DNA of 64,000 nucleotides from an uncultured Oscillospiraceae bacterium (GTDB lineage Bacteria; Bacillota; Clostridia; Oscillospirales; Oscillospiraceae). The DNA lies in the NCBI GenBank assembly GCA_934565655.1, contig CAKTIE010000001.1:124001-188000 (forward strand), written 5' to 3'. A program made the position numbers and the translations under genes. The notes under the pieces are model-generated. The model had not been told where the DNA came from. It did no database searches and saw only the letters and a list, made by a program, of their open reading frames with translations. Shown here one piece after another: positions 17,151 to 26,909 of the stretch (within the stretch, counting starts at the first letter, position 1; each line of letters begins with the position of its first letter).

Positions 17151-17633
17151 ATGGCAAAGAACAAGGAAGAAAAGACCAACGTCATGCGGACGCTGGACCA
17201 GAAGAAGATCCCCTATACCGCCTTTTCCTACGACCCCAACGGCCCCATTGACGGCGTGTCGGTGGCGGCGGAGACGGGACTGGACGCCGCCGGTGTGTTC
17301 AAGACGCTGGTGACAAAGGGCGCCAGCGGGGCATACTATGTATTCGATATCCCTGTGGCGGAAAACCTTGATCTGAAAAAGGCCGCCAAGGCGGTGGGGG
17401 AGAAGTCCATCGCCATGCTGCCCCAGAAGGAGTTGCTGCCCCTGACGGGCTACGTTCACGGCGGATGCTCCCCCGTGGGCATGAAGAAGCAGTTCCCCAC
17501 CGTGTTCCACGAGACGGCGAACGAGCTGGAGCTGATCGCCGTCTCCGCCGGAAAGATCGGCCATCAGGTGCAGGTGAAGCCGGGCGATCTGCTGAAGCTG
17601 CTCCGCGCCAAAACGGCGGATGTGGTGGTGTAA
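17151..17633 (+). CDS. ybaK: Cys-tRNA(Pro)/Cys-tRNA(Cys) deacylase YbaK
   Basis: 160 residues. ATG 17151 is preferred to an in-frame upstream start at 17127, because AAGGAGG sits 8 nt before it. The YbaK/EbsC domain covers the whole protein: FKTLVTKG with the conserved catalytic Lys region, the AKAVGEKSIAMLPQKEL segment and GYVHGGCSPVGMKKQFPT. The enzyme clears cysteine mischarged on tRNA(Pro), acting in trans on the aminoacylated tRNA. It is the last gene of the uvrB-EamA-TraX-YbaK run. Confidence 0.93.
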   Translation: MAKNKEEKTNVMRTLDQKKIPYTAFSYDPNGPIDGVSVAAETGLDAAGVFKTLVTKGASGAYYVFDIPVAENLDLKKAAKAVGEKSIAMLPQKELLPLTGYVHGGCSPVGMKKQFPTVFHETANELELIAVSAGKIGHQVQVKPGDLLKLLRAKTADVVV

Positions 17634-18089
17634 GGGGCTGTTTCGTCCCCTCGGGGACGAGGTACTTTTGCCCGCAGCGGCAAAAGTACCCAAAAACGCT
17701 GCTTAAACCTGCGGTTTAAGAATCCGCCCACGCTATACCACGTCATAAGTTTCTGACTTTTTACCACGCGATTGCGGAACATGGTTGTGATCGTATCGCA
17801 TGACGAATCGGCCTTCTTCTTGCGCCGCTGCCGCTTACGTTCTCAACGGTAGACGATGAAGCGTTGTTCGGCGTAGGCATCAGCGGCAGCGGCGCAGGAG
17901 CAGAGACGATTCGATGACGAAACGAAACAGGAAATCTTCTGTGAACGTGTGGCAGGCAGTTTCGACTTGTACAACGCATAGCGCGCCCGGAAGTGAAGGA
18001 ACCGGAGGTTCCTTCTGGCGTTTTTGCCTACTTTTGCCGCTATTGGCAAAAGTAGGTCGCGCCGGAGCGCGAAATATTTTAACTCCCCA
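17634..18089. repeat. About 400-bp non-coding element with inverted ends
   Basis: No gene in this stretch. A hairpin (CGTCCCCTCGGGGACG, 17644-17659) is followed by a segment whose ends mirror each other: GCGGCAAAAGTACCCAAAAA at the left (about 17676) and its near-complement at the right (about 18016-18040). Shorter arms lie inside (GCGCCGCTGCCGC against GCGGCAGCGGCGC). The form suggests a degenerate or non-autonomous mobile repeat. Confidence 0.6.
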
Positions 18090-18118
18090 TTGACATTAAA
18101 AATTGATTTTACTACACT
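18090..18118 (+). promoter_or_regulatory. Promoter of uvrA
   Basis: TTGACA (18090-18095), 17-bp spacer, TACACT (18113-18118), 35 bp before the ATG. No clear LexA box was seen beside it. Confidence 0.8.
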
Positions 18119-18153
18119 TATCTGCAACAAATCACGCAGAATCGAGGAATACC

Positions 18154-20982
18154 ATGCAAAAGGAAATTTTCATCAAAGGCGCGCGGGAGAATAACCTGAA
18201 AAACATCGACGTGACCATCCCCCGCGACAAGCTGGTGGTGCTGACGGGCCTGTCCGGCAGCGGCAAAAGCTCCCTGGCCTTTGACACCATTTACGCCGAG
18301 GGTCAGCGCCGGTATGTGGAGAGCCTGTCCAGCTACGCCCGGATGTTCCTGGGCCAGATGGACAAGCCCGACGTGGACTATATCGACGGCCTGTCCCCCG
18401 CGATCTCCATCGACCAGAAGACCACCAGCAAGAATCCCCGCTCCACTGTGGGCACGGTGACGGAGATCTATGACTATATGCGCCTTCTGTGGGCGCGGGT
18501 GGGCGTACCCCACTGCCCCAAGTGCGGCAAGGAGATCCGCCAGCAGACCATTGACCAGATCATCGACCAGATCATGGCTCTGCCGGAGGGCACCCGTATC
18601 CAGGTGATGGCCCCGGTGGTGCGGGGCCGCAAGGGCGAGCATACTAAGGTGCTGGAGGACGCCCGCCGCGGCGGCTACGTCCGCGCCCGCATCGACGGCG
18701 AGATGCACGAGCTGGACGAGGAGATCAAGCTCTCCAAGACCTTCAAGCATCAGATCGACATCGTGGTGGACCGCCTGATCGTCCGCGCCGATATCGCCAC
18801 CCGCCTGACCGACAGCGTGGAGACCGCCTCCAACCTGACCGGCGGCCTTGTGACGGTGAACCTGCTGAAGGAGGGACAGGATCTGTCCTTCTCCCAGAAC
18901 TACGCCTGCGAGGACTGCGGCGTGTCCATCGAGGAGCTGGCACCCCGTCTGTTCTCCTTCAACAGTCCCTTCGGCGCATGCCCCACCTGCATGGGCCTGG
19001 GCATGCAGCTGAAGGTGGATCCCACGCTGGTGATCCCCGACGAAAGCAAGTCTATCTTAGACGGCGCGGTGGTGGCCACCGGGTGGAACTCCATTCGCTC
19101 CGACGGCATCTCCCGCATGTACTTCGACGCCCTCAGCAAGCGCTATAACTTCTCTCTCCGCACCCCCTACGCCCAGCTGTCCGACGAGGTGAAGGACATC
19201 ATCCTCTACGGCACCAAAGGCGAGAAGCTGACGCTGGAATACGACCAGCCCCGGGGCAAGGGAACGCTGCATCAGGCCTTTGAGGGCATCGCCAACAATC
19301 TGGAGCGGCGCTATGTGGAGACCCAGTCCGACGCCAGCAAGAAGGAGATCGAATCCTTCATGGCGGCCTGCCCCTGCCCTGCCTGTCAGGGCAGACGGCT
19401 TCGGCCGGAGGCGCTGGCCGTCACCGTGGGCGGCCTGTCCATCCACGACGCCACCACCATGCCGGTGGATGACGAGATCGCGTTCTTCGACGGCCTGACC
19501 CTTACCGGCAATCAGCAGATGATCGCCGCGCAGATCTTGAAGGAGATCGGCTCCCGGCTGCGGTTTTTGCAGTCGGTGGGCCTCAGCTATCTGACCCTCA
19601 GCCGTTCCTCCGGCACCCTGTCCGGCGGCGAGAGCCAGCGTATCCGTCTGGCCACCCAGATCGGCAGCAGCCTCATGGGCGTGCTGTATATTCTGGACGA
19701 GCCCTCCATCGGCCTGCACCAGCGGGACAACGATAAGCTGCTGGATACCCTGCGGCGGCTCCGGGATCTGGGCAACACCCTGATCGTGGTGGAGCATGAC
19801 GAGGATACCATGCGCGCCGCCGACTGGCTCATTGACATCGGCCCCGGCGCAGGCGCACTGGGCGGACAGGTGGTGTCCGCCGGAACGCCGGAGCAGGTGA
19901 TGGCCGATCCCAACAGCCTGACGGGCCAGTACCTCAGCGGCAAAAAGCGCATCGAGGTGCCGGAGTGCCGCCGCGCCGGAAACGGCAAATGGCTGACGGT
20001 GCGGGGCGCGCGGGAGAACAACCTGAAAAACATTGACGTGTCGGTGCCGCTGGGCACCCTGACCTGCGTCACCGGCGTATCCGGCAGCGGCAAAAGCTCG
20101 CTGGTGAACGAGATCATCTTCAAGCGTCTGGGCGCTGACCTGAACCGGATGAAGGCCCATCCCGGCAGGCATGACGCCATCGAGGGCGAGGAGCATCTGG
20201 ACAAGGTCATCAACATCGACCAGAGTCCCATCGGACGGACGCCCCGCTCCAACCCCGCCACCTATACCAATCTTTTCAACGACATCCGCGACCTGTTCGC
20301 TTCCCTGCCTGACGCAAAGGCAAGGGGCTACGGCCCCGGCCGGTTCTCCTTCAACACCAAGGGCGGCCGGTGCGAGGCCTGCTGCGGCGACGGCGTGCTG
20401 AAGATCGAGATGCACTTCCTGGCGGACGTGTACGTTCCCTGCGAGGTGTGTCACGGCAAGCGCTATAACCGGGAGACGCTGGAGGTGCGCTATAAGGGCA
20501 AATCCATCTCCGACGTGCTGGACATGACGGTGGACGAGGCGCTGCCCTTCTTCTCCGCCCTGCCCAAGATCGCTGACCGGCTGCAAACCTTGCAGGACGT
20601 GGGCCTCGGCTATGTGAAGCTGGGCCAGTCCTCCACCACCCTGTCCGGCGGCGAGGCCCAGCGCGTCAAGCTGGCCACGGAGCTTTCCAAGCGCTCCACC
20701 GGCCGCACCATCTATATTCTGGACGAGCCTACCACCGGATTGCACGCCGACGACGTGAAGAAGCTGCTGGCCGTTCTGCAGCGGCTGGTGGACAGCGGCA
20801 ATACCGTGCTGGTGATCGAGCACAATCTGGACGTGATCAAATGTGCCGACTACCTGATCGACCTGGGCCCGGAGGGCGGCGTCGGCGGCGGCACGGTGGT
20901 GGCCACCGGCACGCCGGAGCAGGTGGCGGCAGTACCGGCATCCTACACGGGACAGTATCTCAAAAAGCTGCTGGCCCGGTAA
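18154..20982 (+). CDS. uvrA: Excinuclease ABC subunit A
   Basis: 942 residues, the usual UvrA length. Two ABC ATPase halves: Walker [21 protein letters not shown] and [17 protein letters not shown] signatures [17 protein letters not shown] and [17 protein letters not shown], plus zinc modules with CxxC pairs ([19 protein letters not shown] and the C-terminal [14 protein letters not shown]). It recognises DNA damage as a dimer and loads UvrB. ATG 18154 follows GAGGAA. It is transcribed from its own promoter. Confidence 0.98.
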   Translation: MQKEIFIKGARENNLKNIDVTIPRDKLVVLTGLSGSGKSSLAFDTIYAEGQRRYVESLSSYARMFLGQMDKPDVDYIDGLSPAISIDQKTTSKNPRSTVGTVTEIYDYMRLLWARVGVPHCPKCGKEIRQQTIDQIIDQIMALPEGTRIQVMAPVVRGRKGEHTKVLEDARRGGYVRARIDGEMHELDEEIKLSKTFKHQIDIVVDRLIVRADIATRLTDSVETASNLTGGLVTVNLLKEGQDLSFSQNYACEDCGVSIEELAPRLFSFNSPFGACPTCMGLGMQLKVDPTLVIPDESKSILDGAVVATGWNSIRSDGISRMYFDALSKRYNFSLRTPYAQLSDEVKDIILYGTKGEKLTLEYDQPRGKGTLHQAFEGIANNLERRYVETQSDASKKEIESFMAACPCPACQGRRLRPEALAVTVGGLSIHDATTMPVDDEIAFFDGLTLTGNQQMIAAQILKEIGSRLRFLQSVGLSYLTLSRSSGTLSGGESQRIRLATQIGSSLMGVLYILDEPSIGLHQRDNDKLLDTLRRLRDLGNTLIVVEHDEDTMRAADWLIDIGPGAGALGGQVVSAGTPEQVMADPNSLTGQYLSGKKRIEVPECRRAGNGKWLTVRGARENNLKNIDVSVPLGTLTCVTGVSGSGKSSLVNEIIFKRLGADLNRMKAHPGRHDAIEGEEHLDKVINIDQSPIGRTPRSNPATYTNLFNDIRDLFASLPDAKARGYGPGRFSFNTKGGRCEACCGDGVLKIEMHFLADVYVPCEVCHGKRYNRETLEVRYKGKSISDVLDMTVDEALPFFSALPKIADRLQTLQDVGLGYVKLGQSSTTLSGGEAQRVKLATELSKRSTGRTIYILDEPTTGLHADDVKKLLAVLQRLVDSGNTVLVIEHNLDVIKCADYLIDLGPEGGVGGGTVVATGTPEQVAAVPASYTGQYLKKLLAR

Positions 20983-21033
20983 AAGGCACATCTGTCCTCT
21001 TTCCGCATAGGATAGCAAGGGGGAGGGGACGGT

Positions 21034-21342
21034 ATGGCGCTTTTCTGGGAGGGCGTGGCGGCATTTCTGGAGGCCGTCGGCATCGCGGCGGTGCTGTGGG
21101 TGCTGTTTGACTGGGTGCTGCGCCCGAAACGGGGCGGCGGCACAGCGGTTTTTGTCCCGCTGACCGGCGACGCGGCGGAGCTGGACCGGCTGCTGCGGCG
21201 GCTGGAGGGCCTGAGCGTGGTGCTGGTAGACGAGGGACTTTCTGACGAGGGACGCACGCGGGCGGAGCAGGCCGCGCGGCGCGATCCCAACATTACACTG
21301 AAGAAACGGGGGGAGACCCATGGGGGAACGCGGTACCATTGA
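21034..21342 (+). CDS. Small single-pass membrane protein, unknown
   Basis: 102 residues, not recognised. An N-terminal hydrophobic stretch (~5-28, FLEAVGIAAVLWVLFDWVL) is followed by a positively charged stop (RPKRGGG) and a soluble tail of ~65 residues that is rich in Leu, Arg and acidic residues and ends with basic KKRGETHGG. The ribosome site GGGGGAGGGG is strong. Its last 23 bases overlap the start of recD2, so the two are probably coupled. Confidence 0.65.
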   Translation: MALFWEGVAAFLEAVGIAAVLWVLFDWVLRPKRGGGTAVFVPLTGDAAELDRLLRRLEGLSVVLVDEGLSDEGRTRAEQAARRDPNITLKKRGETHGGTRYH

Positions 21343-23539
21343 GGGCACTGTGGAAAGCGTGGTGTTCCAGAACGAGGAAAACGGATATACGGTGCTGAGC
21401 CTGCTGACCGAGCAGGGCGAGCTGGTCACCGTGGTGGGCTGCATCCCTTTTGCCGCCACCGGTGAGGGCATGACCGTCACCGGCGTGTGGGTTAACCACC
21501 CCACCTACGGCATGCAGATGACCGCCGAGCTGGTGGAGCGGCGCATGCCCCGCGAGGAGGATGACATCGTATGCTATCTCTCCTCCGGCGTGCTGAAGGG
21601 CGTCGGCCCCGCCACCGCCGCGCGGCTGGTGGAAAAGTTCGGCGCTGATACGCTGCGGGTCATCGAGGAGGAGCCGGAGAAGCTGTCGCTTCTGAAGGGC
21701 ATCACCGCCAAAAAAGCCATGGAGATCTCCACGGCCTTCCGCAGTCTGACAGGCTTGCGGCGGGTGATGGAATTTCTGAGCCGGTATGACCTGCCGGTGA
21801 CGCTGGCCATGGGGCTTTTGCGCGCCTATGGCGGCGAAACGCTGGAGAAATTAAAGGACAACCCCTATCTTCTCACCGACGAGCGGTGCGGCGTGGACTT
21901 TGCCGCCGCCGATGAGATCGCCCTGTCCATGGGCTTTGACGGGGACTCTCCCTGCCGCACCGAGGCGGCGGTTCTGTATGAGCTGAATCATAACCTGTCC
22001 AACGGCCATGTGTTCCTGCCCCGGCCCAAGCTGATCGCCGCCACCATGGAGCTGATCGGCGTAGGCGAGGAAGCGGCGGAAAAAGCGCTGGACGATCTGT
22101 GTGAGCGCTTCGCCGTGGTGTGTAAGCCCATCGCCAACGTGGAGGGCTGCTACCTGCGGCGGATGTACGAGGCGGAGGTCTATGTGGCCAGGCGTCTGGC
22201 CGCCGCCTGCGGCGATGACTGGGATTGCGGCAGAAATGTGGACAGGATCATCAGCGATATCGAAAAGCAGCAGGGCATCGCCTACGCGCCGGAGCAGCGC
22301 CGCGCCGTGGCGCTGGCGGCGGAAAAGGGCGTGCTGCTGCTGACCGGCGGCCCCGGCACCGGCAAGACCACCTCCGTGCGGGGCATCGTGGCCCTGTTTG
22401 ACCGGATGGGGCTGGATACCGTGCTGCTGGCGCCCACAGGCCGCGCCGCCCAGCGGATGAGCCAGCTGTGCGGCCGCGAGGCCCAGACCATCCATCGCTG
22501 CCTGGGCATGAGCTGGAACGAACTGACCGGCGAGGTGACCTTCCGCAAGAATGAGAAGGAGCCGCTGGAGGCCGATGCCGTGATCGTGGACGAGATGAGC
22601 ATGGTGGATCTGGAGCTGATGGCGTCGCTGCTGCGTGCCATGCGGCCCGGCTGCCGTCTTGTGATGGTGGGCGACCCGGATCAGCTGCCCTCTGTGGGGG
22701 CAGGCAATGTGCTGGGCGACCTGCTGCGCAGCGGCGTGGTGCCTGCCGTGTCCTTGACGGAGATCTTCCGTCAGGCGGAAAAGAGCGCCATCATCCGCAA
22801 TGCCCACGCCGTGAATCTGGGACAGCCGCCGGAGCTGAAAAACACCCAGAACGACTTTTTCTTCCTGTGCCGCCGCGCCCCCGACCGTCTGGTGCAGACG
22901 GTGGTGGAGCTTTGCCAGAAGCGGCTGCCGGACAACATGGGCATCCCGGCGGATCAGATTCAGGTGCTGTCCCCCACCCGCAAGGGCGTGTGCGGTACGG
23001 TGAACCTGAACCGGGCCCTGCAGGCGGCGCTGAACCCGCCCGCCGCCGGCAGGCGGCAGAAGCTGTGGGGCGACATGGTGTTCCGTGAGGGCGACCGGGT
23101 CATGCAGACCCGCAACAATTACGACGTGGTGTGGGAAAAGGATGACGGCGCCATGGGGGCGGGCATCTTCAACGGCGACGTGGGCGTCATTCAGGAGATC
23201 GACCCCTCCGGCGAGCTGATCACCATCCGGTTTGACGACCGCACCTGCGTGTATACCGCCGACCTTCTCAACCAGCTGGACATGGCCTACGCCATGACGG
23301 TACATAAGGCCCAGGGCAGCGAATACCGCTGCGTGGTGCTGGTGTCGGCGGCGGTGGCCCCGGCGCTGATGGTGCGGGGCGTGCTGTATACCGCCATCAC
23401 GCGGGCGCGGGAGCTGCTGGTGCTGGTGGGCGACGATGTGGCCCCCGGACAGATGGCGGCCAATGACAGGCAGCAGCGCCGTTACAGCGGCCTGCGGCGG
23501 AGACTGCGGGAGGAGGCAATGAGCCATGGGCTTCAATGA
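21320..23539 (+). CDS. recD2: RecD2-type ATP-dependent DNA helicase
   Basis: 739 residues. N-terminal extension typical of RecD2 (GTVESVVFQNEENGYTVLSL OB-like start, then helix-hairpin-helix CYLSSGVLKGVGPATAARLV), helicase core with Walker A TGGPGTGKTTS, Walker B VIVDEMSMVD, GDPDQLPSVGAGNVL, and the late motif MTVHKAQGSEYRCVV. RecD2 works outside RecBCD as a 5'-3' helicase in replication-fork and repair processes. It overlaps the preceding small gene and, by 14 bp, comF. Confidence 0.96.
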   Translation: MGERGTIEGTVESVVFQNEENGYTVLSLLTEQGELVTVVGCIPFAATGEGMTVTGVWVNHPTYGMQMTAELVERRMPREEDDIVCYLSSGVLKGVGPATAARLVEKFGADTLRVIEEEPEKLSLLKGITAKKAMEISTAFRSLTGLRRVMEFLSRYDLPVTLAMGLLRAYGGETLEKLKDNPYLLTDERCGVDFAAADEIALSMGFDGDSPCRTEAAVLYELNHNLSNGHVFLPRPKLIAATMELIGVGEEAAEKALDDLCERFAVVCKPIANVEGCYLRRMYEAEVYVARRLAAACGDDWDCGRNVDRIISDIEKQQGIAYAPEQRRAVALAAEKGVLLLTGGPGTGKTTSVRGIVALFDRMGLDTVLLAPTGRAAQRMSQLCGREAQTIHRCLGMSWNELTGEVTFRKNEKEPLEADAVIVDEMSMVDLELMASLLRAMRPGCRLVMVGDPDQLPSVGAGNVLGDLLRSGVVPAVSLTEIFRQAEKSAIIRNAHAVNLGQPPELKNTQNDFFFLCRRAPDRLVQTVVELCQKRLPDNMGIPADQIQVLSPTRKGVCGTVNLNRALQAALNPPAAGRRQKLWGDMVFREGDRVMQTRNNYDVVWEKDDGAMGAGIFNGDVGVIQEIDPSGELITIRFDDRTCVYTADLLNQLDMAYAMTVHKAQGSEYRCVVLVSAAVAPALMVRGVLYTAITRARELLVLVGDDVAPGQMAANDRQQRRYSGLRRRLREEAMSHGLQ

Positions 23540-24188
23540 TGAGCTGAACAAGATCACCGATAACCTGCTGGGGGTATTCTTTCCCCGGAAATGTCCCTTC
23601 TGCGGCAAGCTGACGGGGAAAACGCTGCTGTGCGAGACATGCGGGGCCGCGCTGCCCCGATGCGAGGAGATCCGTCAGGGCGCGGACTTCGGCCGCTGCA
23701 CCGCGCCGCTTTACTATGAAGGGCCGGTGCGGGACGCCATTCTGGCCTTCAAATTCAAGGCGAAGCTGGGCGGCTTGGACGCCTTCGGCCGCCTGATGGC
23801 CCAGACCGCCGCCGAGCGGTACAGCGGCGAATTCGACGCCATCACATGGGTGCCGGTCAGCAAAAAGCGGCTGAAAAAGCGGGGCTTCGATCAGGCTCGC
23901 TATCTCACCGCCAGCATGTGTGTGGACTGGCATGTGGCTCCGCTGGAGACGCTGCGCAAGATAGTGGACAACCCGCCCCAGTCCGGCCTTGACGATGCCG
24001 CCACCCGCCGGGCCAACGTGCTGGGTGTGTATGAAGCGGTGTCGCCGGAGCAGTTCGCGGGAAAGCGCTTGCTGCTGGTGGACGATATCTGCACCACCGG
24101 CGCCACCCTGGGCGAGTGCGCCCGCGTGCTGAAGGCTGCCGGCGCGGCAGAGGTGCTGTGCCTGACGCTGGCCATGGTGCGGGAGTAA
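23526..24188 (+). CDS. comF: ComF family phosphoribosyltransferase-like protein
   Basis: 220 residues: N-terminal zinc finger with two CxxC pairs (CPFCGKLTGKTLLCETCG), and a C-terminal phosphoribosyltransferase-like domain with the PRPP loop LLLVDDICTTGATLGEC. ComF binds ssDNA-handling factors in natural transformation of Gram-positives; many carriers are not known to be competent. It starts within the 3' end of recD2, giving a recD2-comF operon with a DNA-processing theme. Confidence 0.92.
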   Translation: MGFNDELNKITDNLLGVFFPRKCPFCGKLTGKTLLCETCGAALPRCEEIRQGADFGRCTAPLYYEGPVRDAILAFKFKAKLGGLDAFGRLMAQTAAERYSGEFDAITWVPVSKKRLKKRGFDQARYLTASMCVDWHVAPLETLRKIVDNPPQSGLDDAATRRANVLGVYEAVSPEQFAGKRLLLVDDICTTGATLGECARVLKAAGAAEVLCLTLAMVRE

Positions 24189-24387
24189 AACGGAAGCTTT
24201 CGGGGCATAGTAGGAAAAGCATAGCGGCGGGGTGTCGGGGACGCCGCCCCCTGCGAACGTTCTGCCGGGGGTTGGCCGTAGGGGCCGGCGTCCCCGACAC
24301 CCCGCGCGACAAAAAGTGGGCTGCCGGAGGCAAATGAGAACATTCTGTCTCTCTTTTAACAAATCTGTGAACAATTACAACTTGCTC
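24189..24387. repeat. Spacer with repeat family 2 copy
   Basis: A 20-bp perfect inverted repeat (24227-24246 against 24286-24305; core GGTGTCGGGGACGCC) encloses a 39-bp loop. Similar GTAGGGGCCGGCGTCC units occur at 27540-27640. It could also end the comF transcript. Confidence 0.7.
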
Positions 24388-24416
24388 TTGCAAAATGGAA
24401 AAGCCGTCAGTATAAT
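24388..24416 (+). promoter_or_regulatory. Promoter of mreB
   Basis: TTGCAA (24388-24393), 17-bp spacer, TATAAT (24411-24416), 70 bp before the ATG at 24487. Confidence 0.82.
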
Positions 24417-24486
24417 ACTTAATTGGGAAAAATTCGGCAGCTGGCCGTATACGATAACACAAATGAGAAATGGATGAGGTGCAGTT

Positions 24487-25518
24487 ATGTGTTCTTTGGC
24501 GAAGGATATCGGTATCGATCTGGGTACCGCTTCTGTTCTGGTATATATCAAGGGTAAGGGCGTCGTGCTGAACGAGCCGTCGGTGGTGGCCATCGACAAG
24601 AATACGGGCCGCCTGCTGAAGGTGGGCGCCGAGGCGCAGGCCATGCTGGGCCGTACCCCCGGCAACATCGTGGCCATCCGTCCCCTGCGTGAGGGCGTCA
24701 TCTCCGACTATGACATGACGGAGCGGATGCTGAAGGAATTCATCCACAAGGTCACCGGCGGCTTCCAGCTGTTCAAGCCGCGGGTCATTATCTGCGTTCC
24801 CTCCGGCATTACCGAGGTGGAGGAGCGCGCCGTGGTGGACGCCGGCATCCAGGCCGGAGCGCGCCGCGTCTATCTGATCGAGGAGCCTGTGGCCGCCGCC
24901 ATCGGCGCCGGTATCGACATTGCCAAGCCTGACGGCCATATGGTGGTGGATATCGGCGGCGGCACCACCGATATCGCGGTCATCTCCCTCAGCGGCGTGG
25001 TGGAGTCCGCCTCCATCAAGGTGGCCGGCGACCAGTTCAACGAGTCTATCGTCAAGTATATGCGCCGCAAGCACAACGTGCTGGTGGGCGAGCGTACCGC
25101 CGAGATGATGAAGATGCAGATCGGCTGCGTGTTCCCCAAGGAGGAGGAGACCTCCATCGACGTGAAGGGCCGCTGCCTGCTGACGGGCCTGCCCAAGACG
25201 CTGACCGTTACCTCCACCGAGATGCTGGAGGCGTTCGAGGAGCCGGTGGAGCGTATTCTGGAGGCCGTTCACGGCGTGCTGGAGCGCACCCCGCCTGAGC
25301 TGGTGGCCGATATCTCCGATAACGGCATCGTCATGACCGGCGGCGGCAGTCTGGTGGACGGCTTCGACAAGCTGATCACCGCCCGCACCGGCATCCACAC
25401 CATGGTGGCGGATGACGCCATCTCCTGCGTGGCCGAGGGTACCGGCAAGAGCCTGGATTCCCTGAACGCCATGACCGACGGCACCGTGAACCTGAGCCGC
25501 CGCCGCCAGATGAACTGA
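24487..25518 (+). CDS. mreB: MreB/Mbl rod-shape actin homologue
   Basis: 343 residues, actin-fold ATPase: phosphate-1 motif IGIDLGTASVLVY, phosphate-2 VVDIGGGTTDIAVISL, adenosine motif MTGGGSLVDGF, connecting motif LIEEPVAAAIGAGID. It forms filaments under the membrane and guides lateral wall synthesis. No mreC/mreD follows, which is typical of the Mbl-type paralogues that stand alone, so it may be Mbl rather than the primary MreB. Own promoter and terminator. Confidence 0.93.
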   Translation: MCSLAKDIGIDLGTASVLVYIKGKGVVLNEPSVVAIDKNTGRLLKVGAEAQAMLGRTPGNIVAIRPLREGVISDYDMTERMLKEFIHKVTGGFQLFKPRVIICVPSGITEVEERAVVDAGIQAGARRVYLIEEPVAAAIGAGIDIAKPDGHMVVDIGGGTTDIAVISLSGVVESASIKVAGDQFNESIVKYMRRKHNVLVGERTAEMMKMQIGCVFPKEEETSIDVKGRCLLTGLPKTLTVTSTEMLEAFEEPVERILEAVHGVLERTPPELVADISDNGIVMTGGGSLVDGFDKLITARTGIHTMVADDAISCVAEGTGKSLDSLNAMTDGTVNLSRRRQMN

Positions 25519-25535
25519 AAACCGCATAAAAAGAC

Positions 25536-25576
25536 CGGCCTGCCCTGTGCCTTCCGCGCAGAGCAGGCCGTTTTTT
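25536..25576 (+). terminator. Terminator of mreB
   Basis: CGGCCTGC (25536-25543) pairs with 25563-25570, followed by six T (25571-25576). Confidence 0.9.
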
Positions 25577-25613
25577 ATTTCCGCAGTCCTTTGAAAAACT
25601 CCGACAGCACCGA
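25576..25613 (-). repeat. Displaced copy of the tadA 3' end
   Basis: 38 bp matching 26345-26382 at 37 of 38 positions. On the minus strand it encodes the last residues of TadA (SVLSEFFKGLRK) and a stop codon, TAA here against TAG in the working gene. It lies directly beside the mreB terminator, the expected original end of tadA. Confidence 0.88.
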
Positions 25614-25668
25614 AACCAACACCCCGTTCATCCTCATGCGAGGGTGGACGGGGTGTTCGTCATTTCAT

Positions 25669-26250
25669 TCAGCAATCGGAGCCTTCGGCCAGAACGGCGT
25701 CAAATTCCGTGTACGTGGCCGCCGCGCTGTCAGGGACAGCCACGGTGATGAACCATCCTGCCATATCGTCTGTTACGACTTCCGCGTGGGTCGTTTCCGC
25801 AATGTGGACGCACAGGCCCGTGCCGTCGCCGGTGATGGTGTCCACCGCAAAGCGGTATGTGCCGGTGCTGGCTACCACATACACCAGCAGCAGGGTGTTT
25901 TCGGAGAAGAACGTCTCGTCATATTTTGCCGTCACCTCATTGAAAGACGGCATCTCATCATATTTGTAAGATCTGGAAGAAAGACTCTCCGGATGCTCCA
26001 AAGAATCCTTGAACTGCGTCAAGTCCTCCAAAGTGTCAAATTTGCAGATGGGGAAATGGCGAACGCTGCTGATGGCCATTTTATCCGCATTCAGCGCACC
26101 GGAATAAAGCGCCTCTGTGTCTGAGATGCCTACTTCGCTTACAGTGGTATCGGGGTTCTCCATCCATGTGGTGTCGATGGGCTTTCCGCCGCAGCCCGCC
26201 GCGCTCAGCAGAAAAAGGAAAGCGAAAAGGAAACAGATCAGCTTTTTCAT
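25669..26250 (-). CDS. Putative lipoprotein, unknown function
   Basis: 193 residues from ATG 26250 (AGGAGG eight nt before). MKKLICFLFAFLFLLSAAGCGG is a lipoprotein signal with lipobox LSAAGC, so the mature protein is tethered outside the membrane. The body has no motif I recognise; a DTxxDF-like or catalytic signature is not evident. A TATAAT-type -10 lies at 26285-26290 (minus). Both sides are bounded by copies of the tadA 3' end, which suggests the gene was inserted between tadA and its terminator. A GGGGTGT inverted pair at about 25620-25657 may end its transcript. Confidence 0.75.
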   Translation of the reverse strand: MKKLICFLFAFLFLLSAAGCGGKPIDTTWMENPDTTVSEVGISDTEALYSGALNADKMAISSVRHFPICKFDTLEDLTQFKDSLEHPESLSSRSYKYDEMPSFNEVTAKYDETFFSENTLLLVYVVASTGTYRFAVDTITGDGTGLCVHIAETTHAEVVTDDMAGWFITVAVPDSAAATYTEFDAVLAEGSDC

Positions 26251-26343
26251 GGGATGTACCTCCTGAAAATAGTGGGGCATCTATATTATAAGACGGAAAA
26301 TTTTCCCGAAATGTTCCCAAAATTCGCGCTTTTTCGTAATTTT

Positions 26344-26790
26344 CTATTTCCGCAGTCCTTTGAAGAACTCCGACAGCACCGACTGACAGTCCTCCGCCAG
26401 AATGCCGCCCACCAGCTGGGGATGGTGGGGGAAGTCCTCCATGAACAGATTCAGCACGCCGCCGCAGGCCCCCATGGCTCGGTCGCGGGCGCCGTAGAAC
26501 ACCCGGCGCACCCGCGCGTTCAGGATGGCGCCGGCGCACATGGGGCATGGCTCCAGCGTCACATACAGGTCGCAGTCCTCCAGCCGCCATGTGCCGAGGG
26601 CGGCGTTGGCCTGCGCCATGGCCTCCATCTCCGCGTGGGAGCTGACAGTCTGCTTTTCCTCCCGCTGGTTGCGGCCCCGGCCGATGATCCGGCCGTCCCT
26701 GACGATGACGCAGCCCACCGGCACCTCGCCGTGAGCGGCGGCCTCCCGGGCCAGCGCCAGCGCTTCCTTCATATACTCCTCGTGGGTCAT
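26344..26790 (-). CDS. tadA: tRNA-specific adenosine-34 deaminase
   Basis: 148 residues, cytidine-deaminase fold. Zinc site HAEMEAM (His plus catalytic Glu) and PCPMCAGAIL (two Cys). It converts A34 to inosine in tRNA-Arg(ACG), an essential step for CGN decoding. Start ATG 26790. The final 38 bp of the gene recur at 25576-25613 across the lipoprotein gene. Confidence 0.95.
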   Translation of the reverse strand: MTHEEYMKEALALAREAAAHGEVPVGCVIVRDGRIIGRGRNQREEKQTVSSHAEMEAMAQANAALGTWRLEDCDLYVTLEPCPMCAGAILNARVRRVFYGARDRAMGACGGVLNLFMEDFPHHPQLVGGILAEDCQSVLSEFFKGLRK

Positions 26791-26909
26791 GGCGGCGCTC
26801 CTTTCGGAAAAATTTCCGCAATGGGGTTAAACCCCGGCATATTTGTCCAAACTACTCGTACAATGTAAGGCAGGGGAAGTATCCCCGCCTCGGACGAGGA
26901 GGACATATC

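Noticed and set aside
25591..26124. Plus-strand frame opposite the lipoprotein gene
   Set aside because: The minus-strand frame has a clear lipoprotein signal and ribosome site; the plus-strand one has neither.
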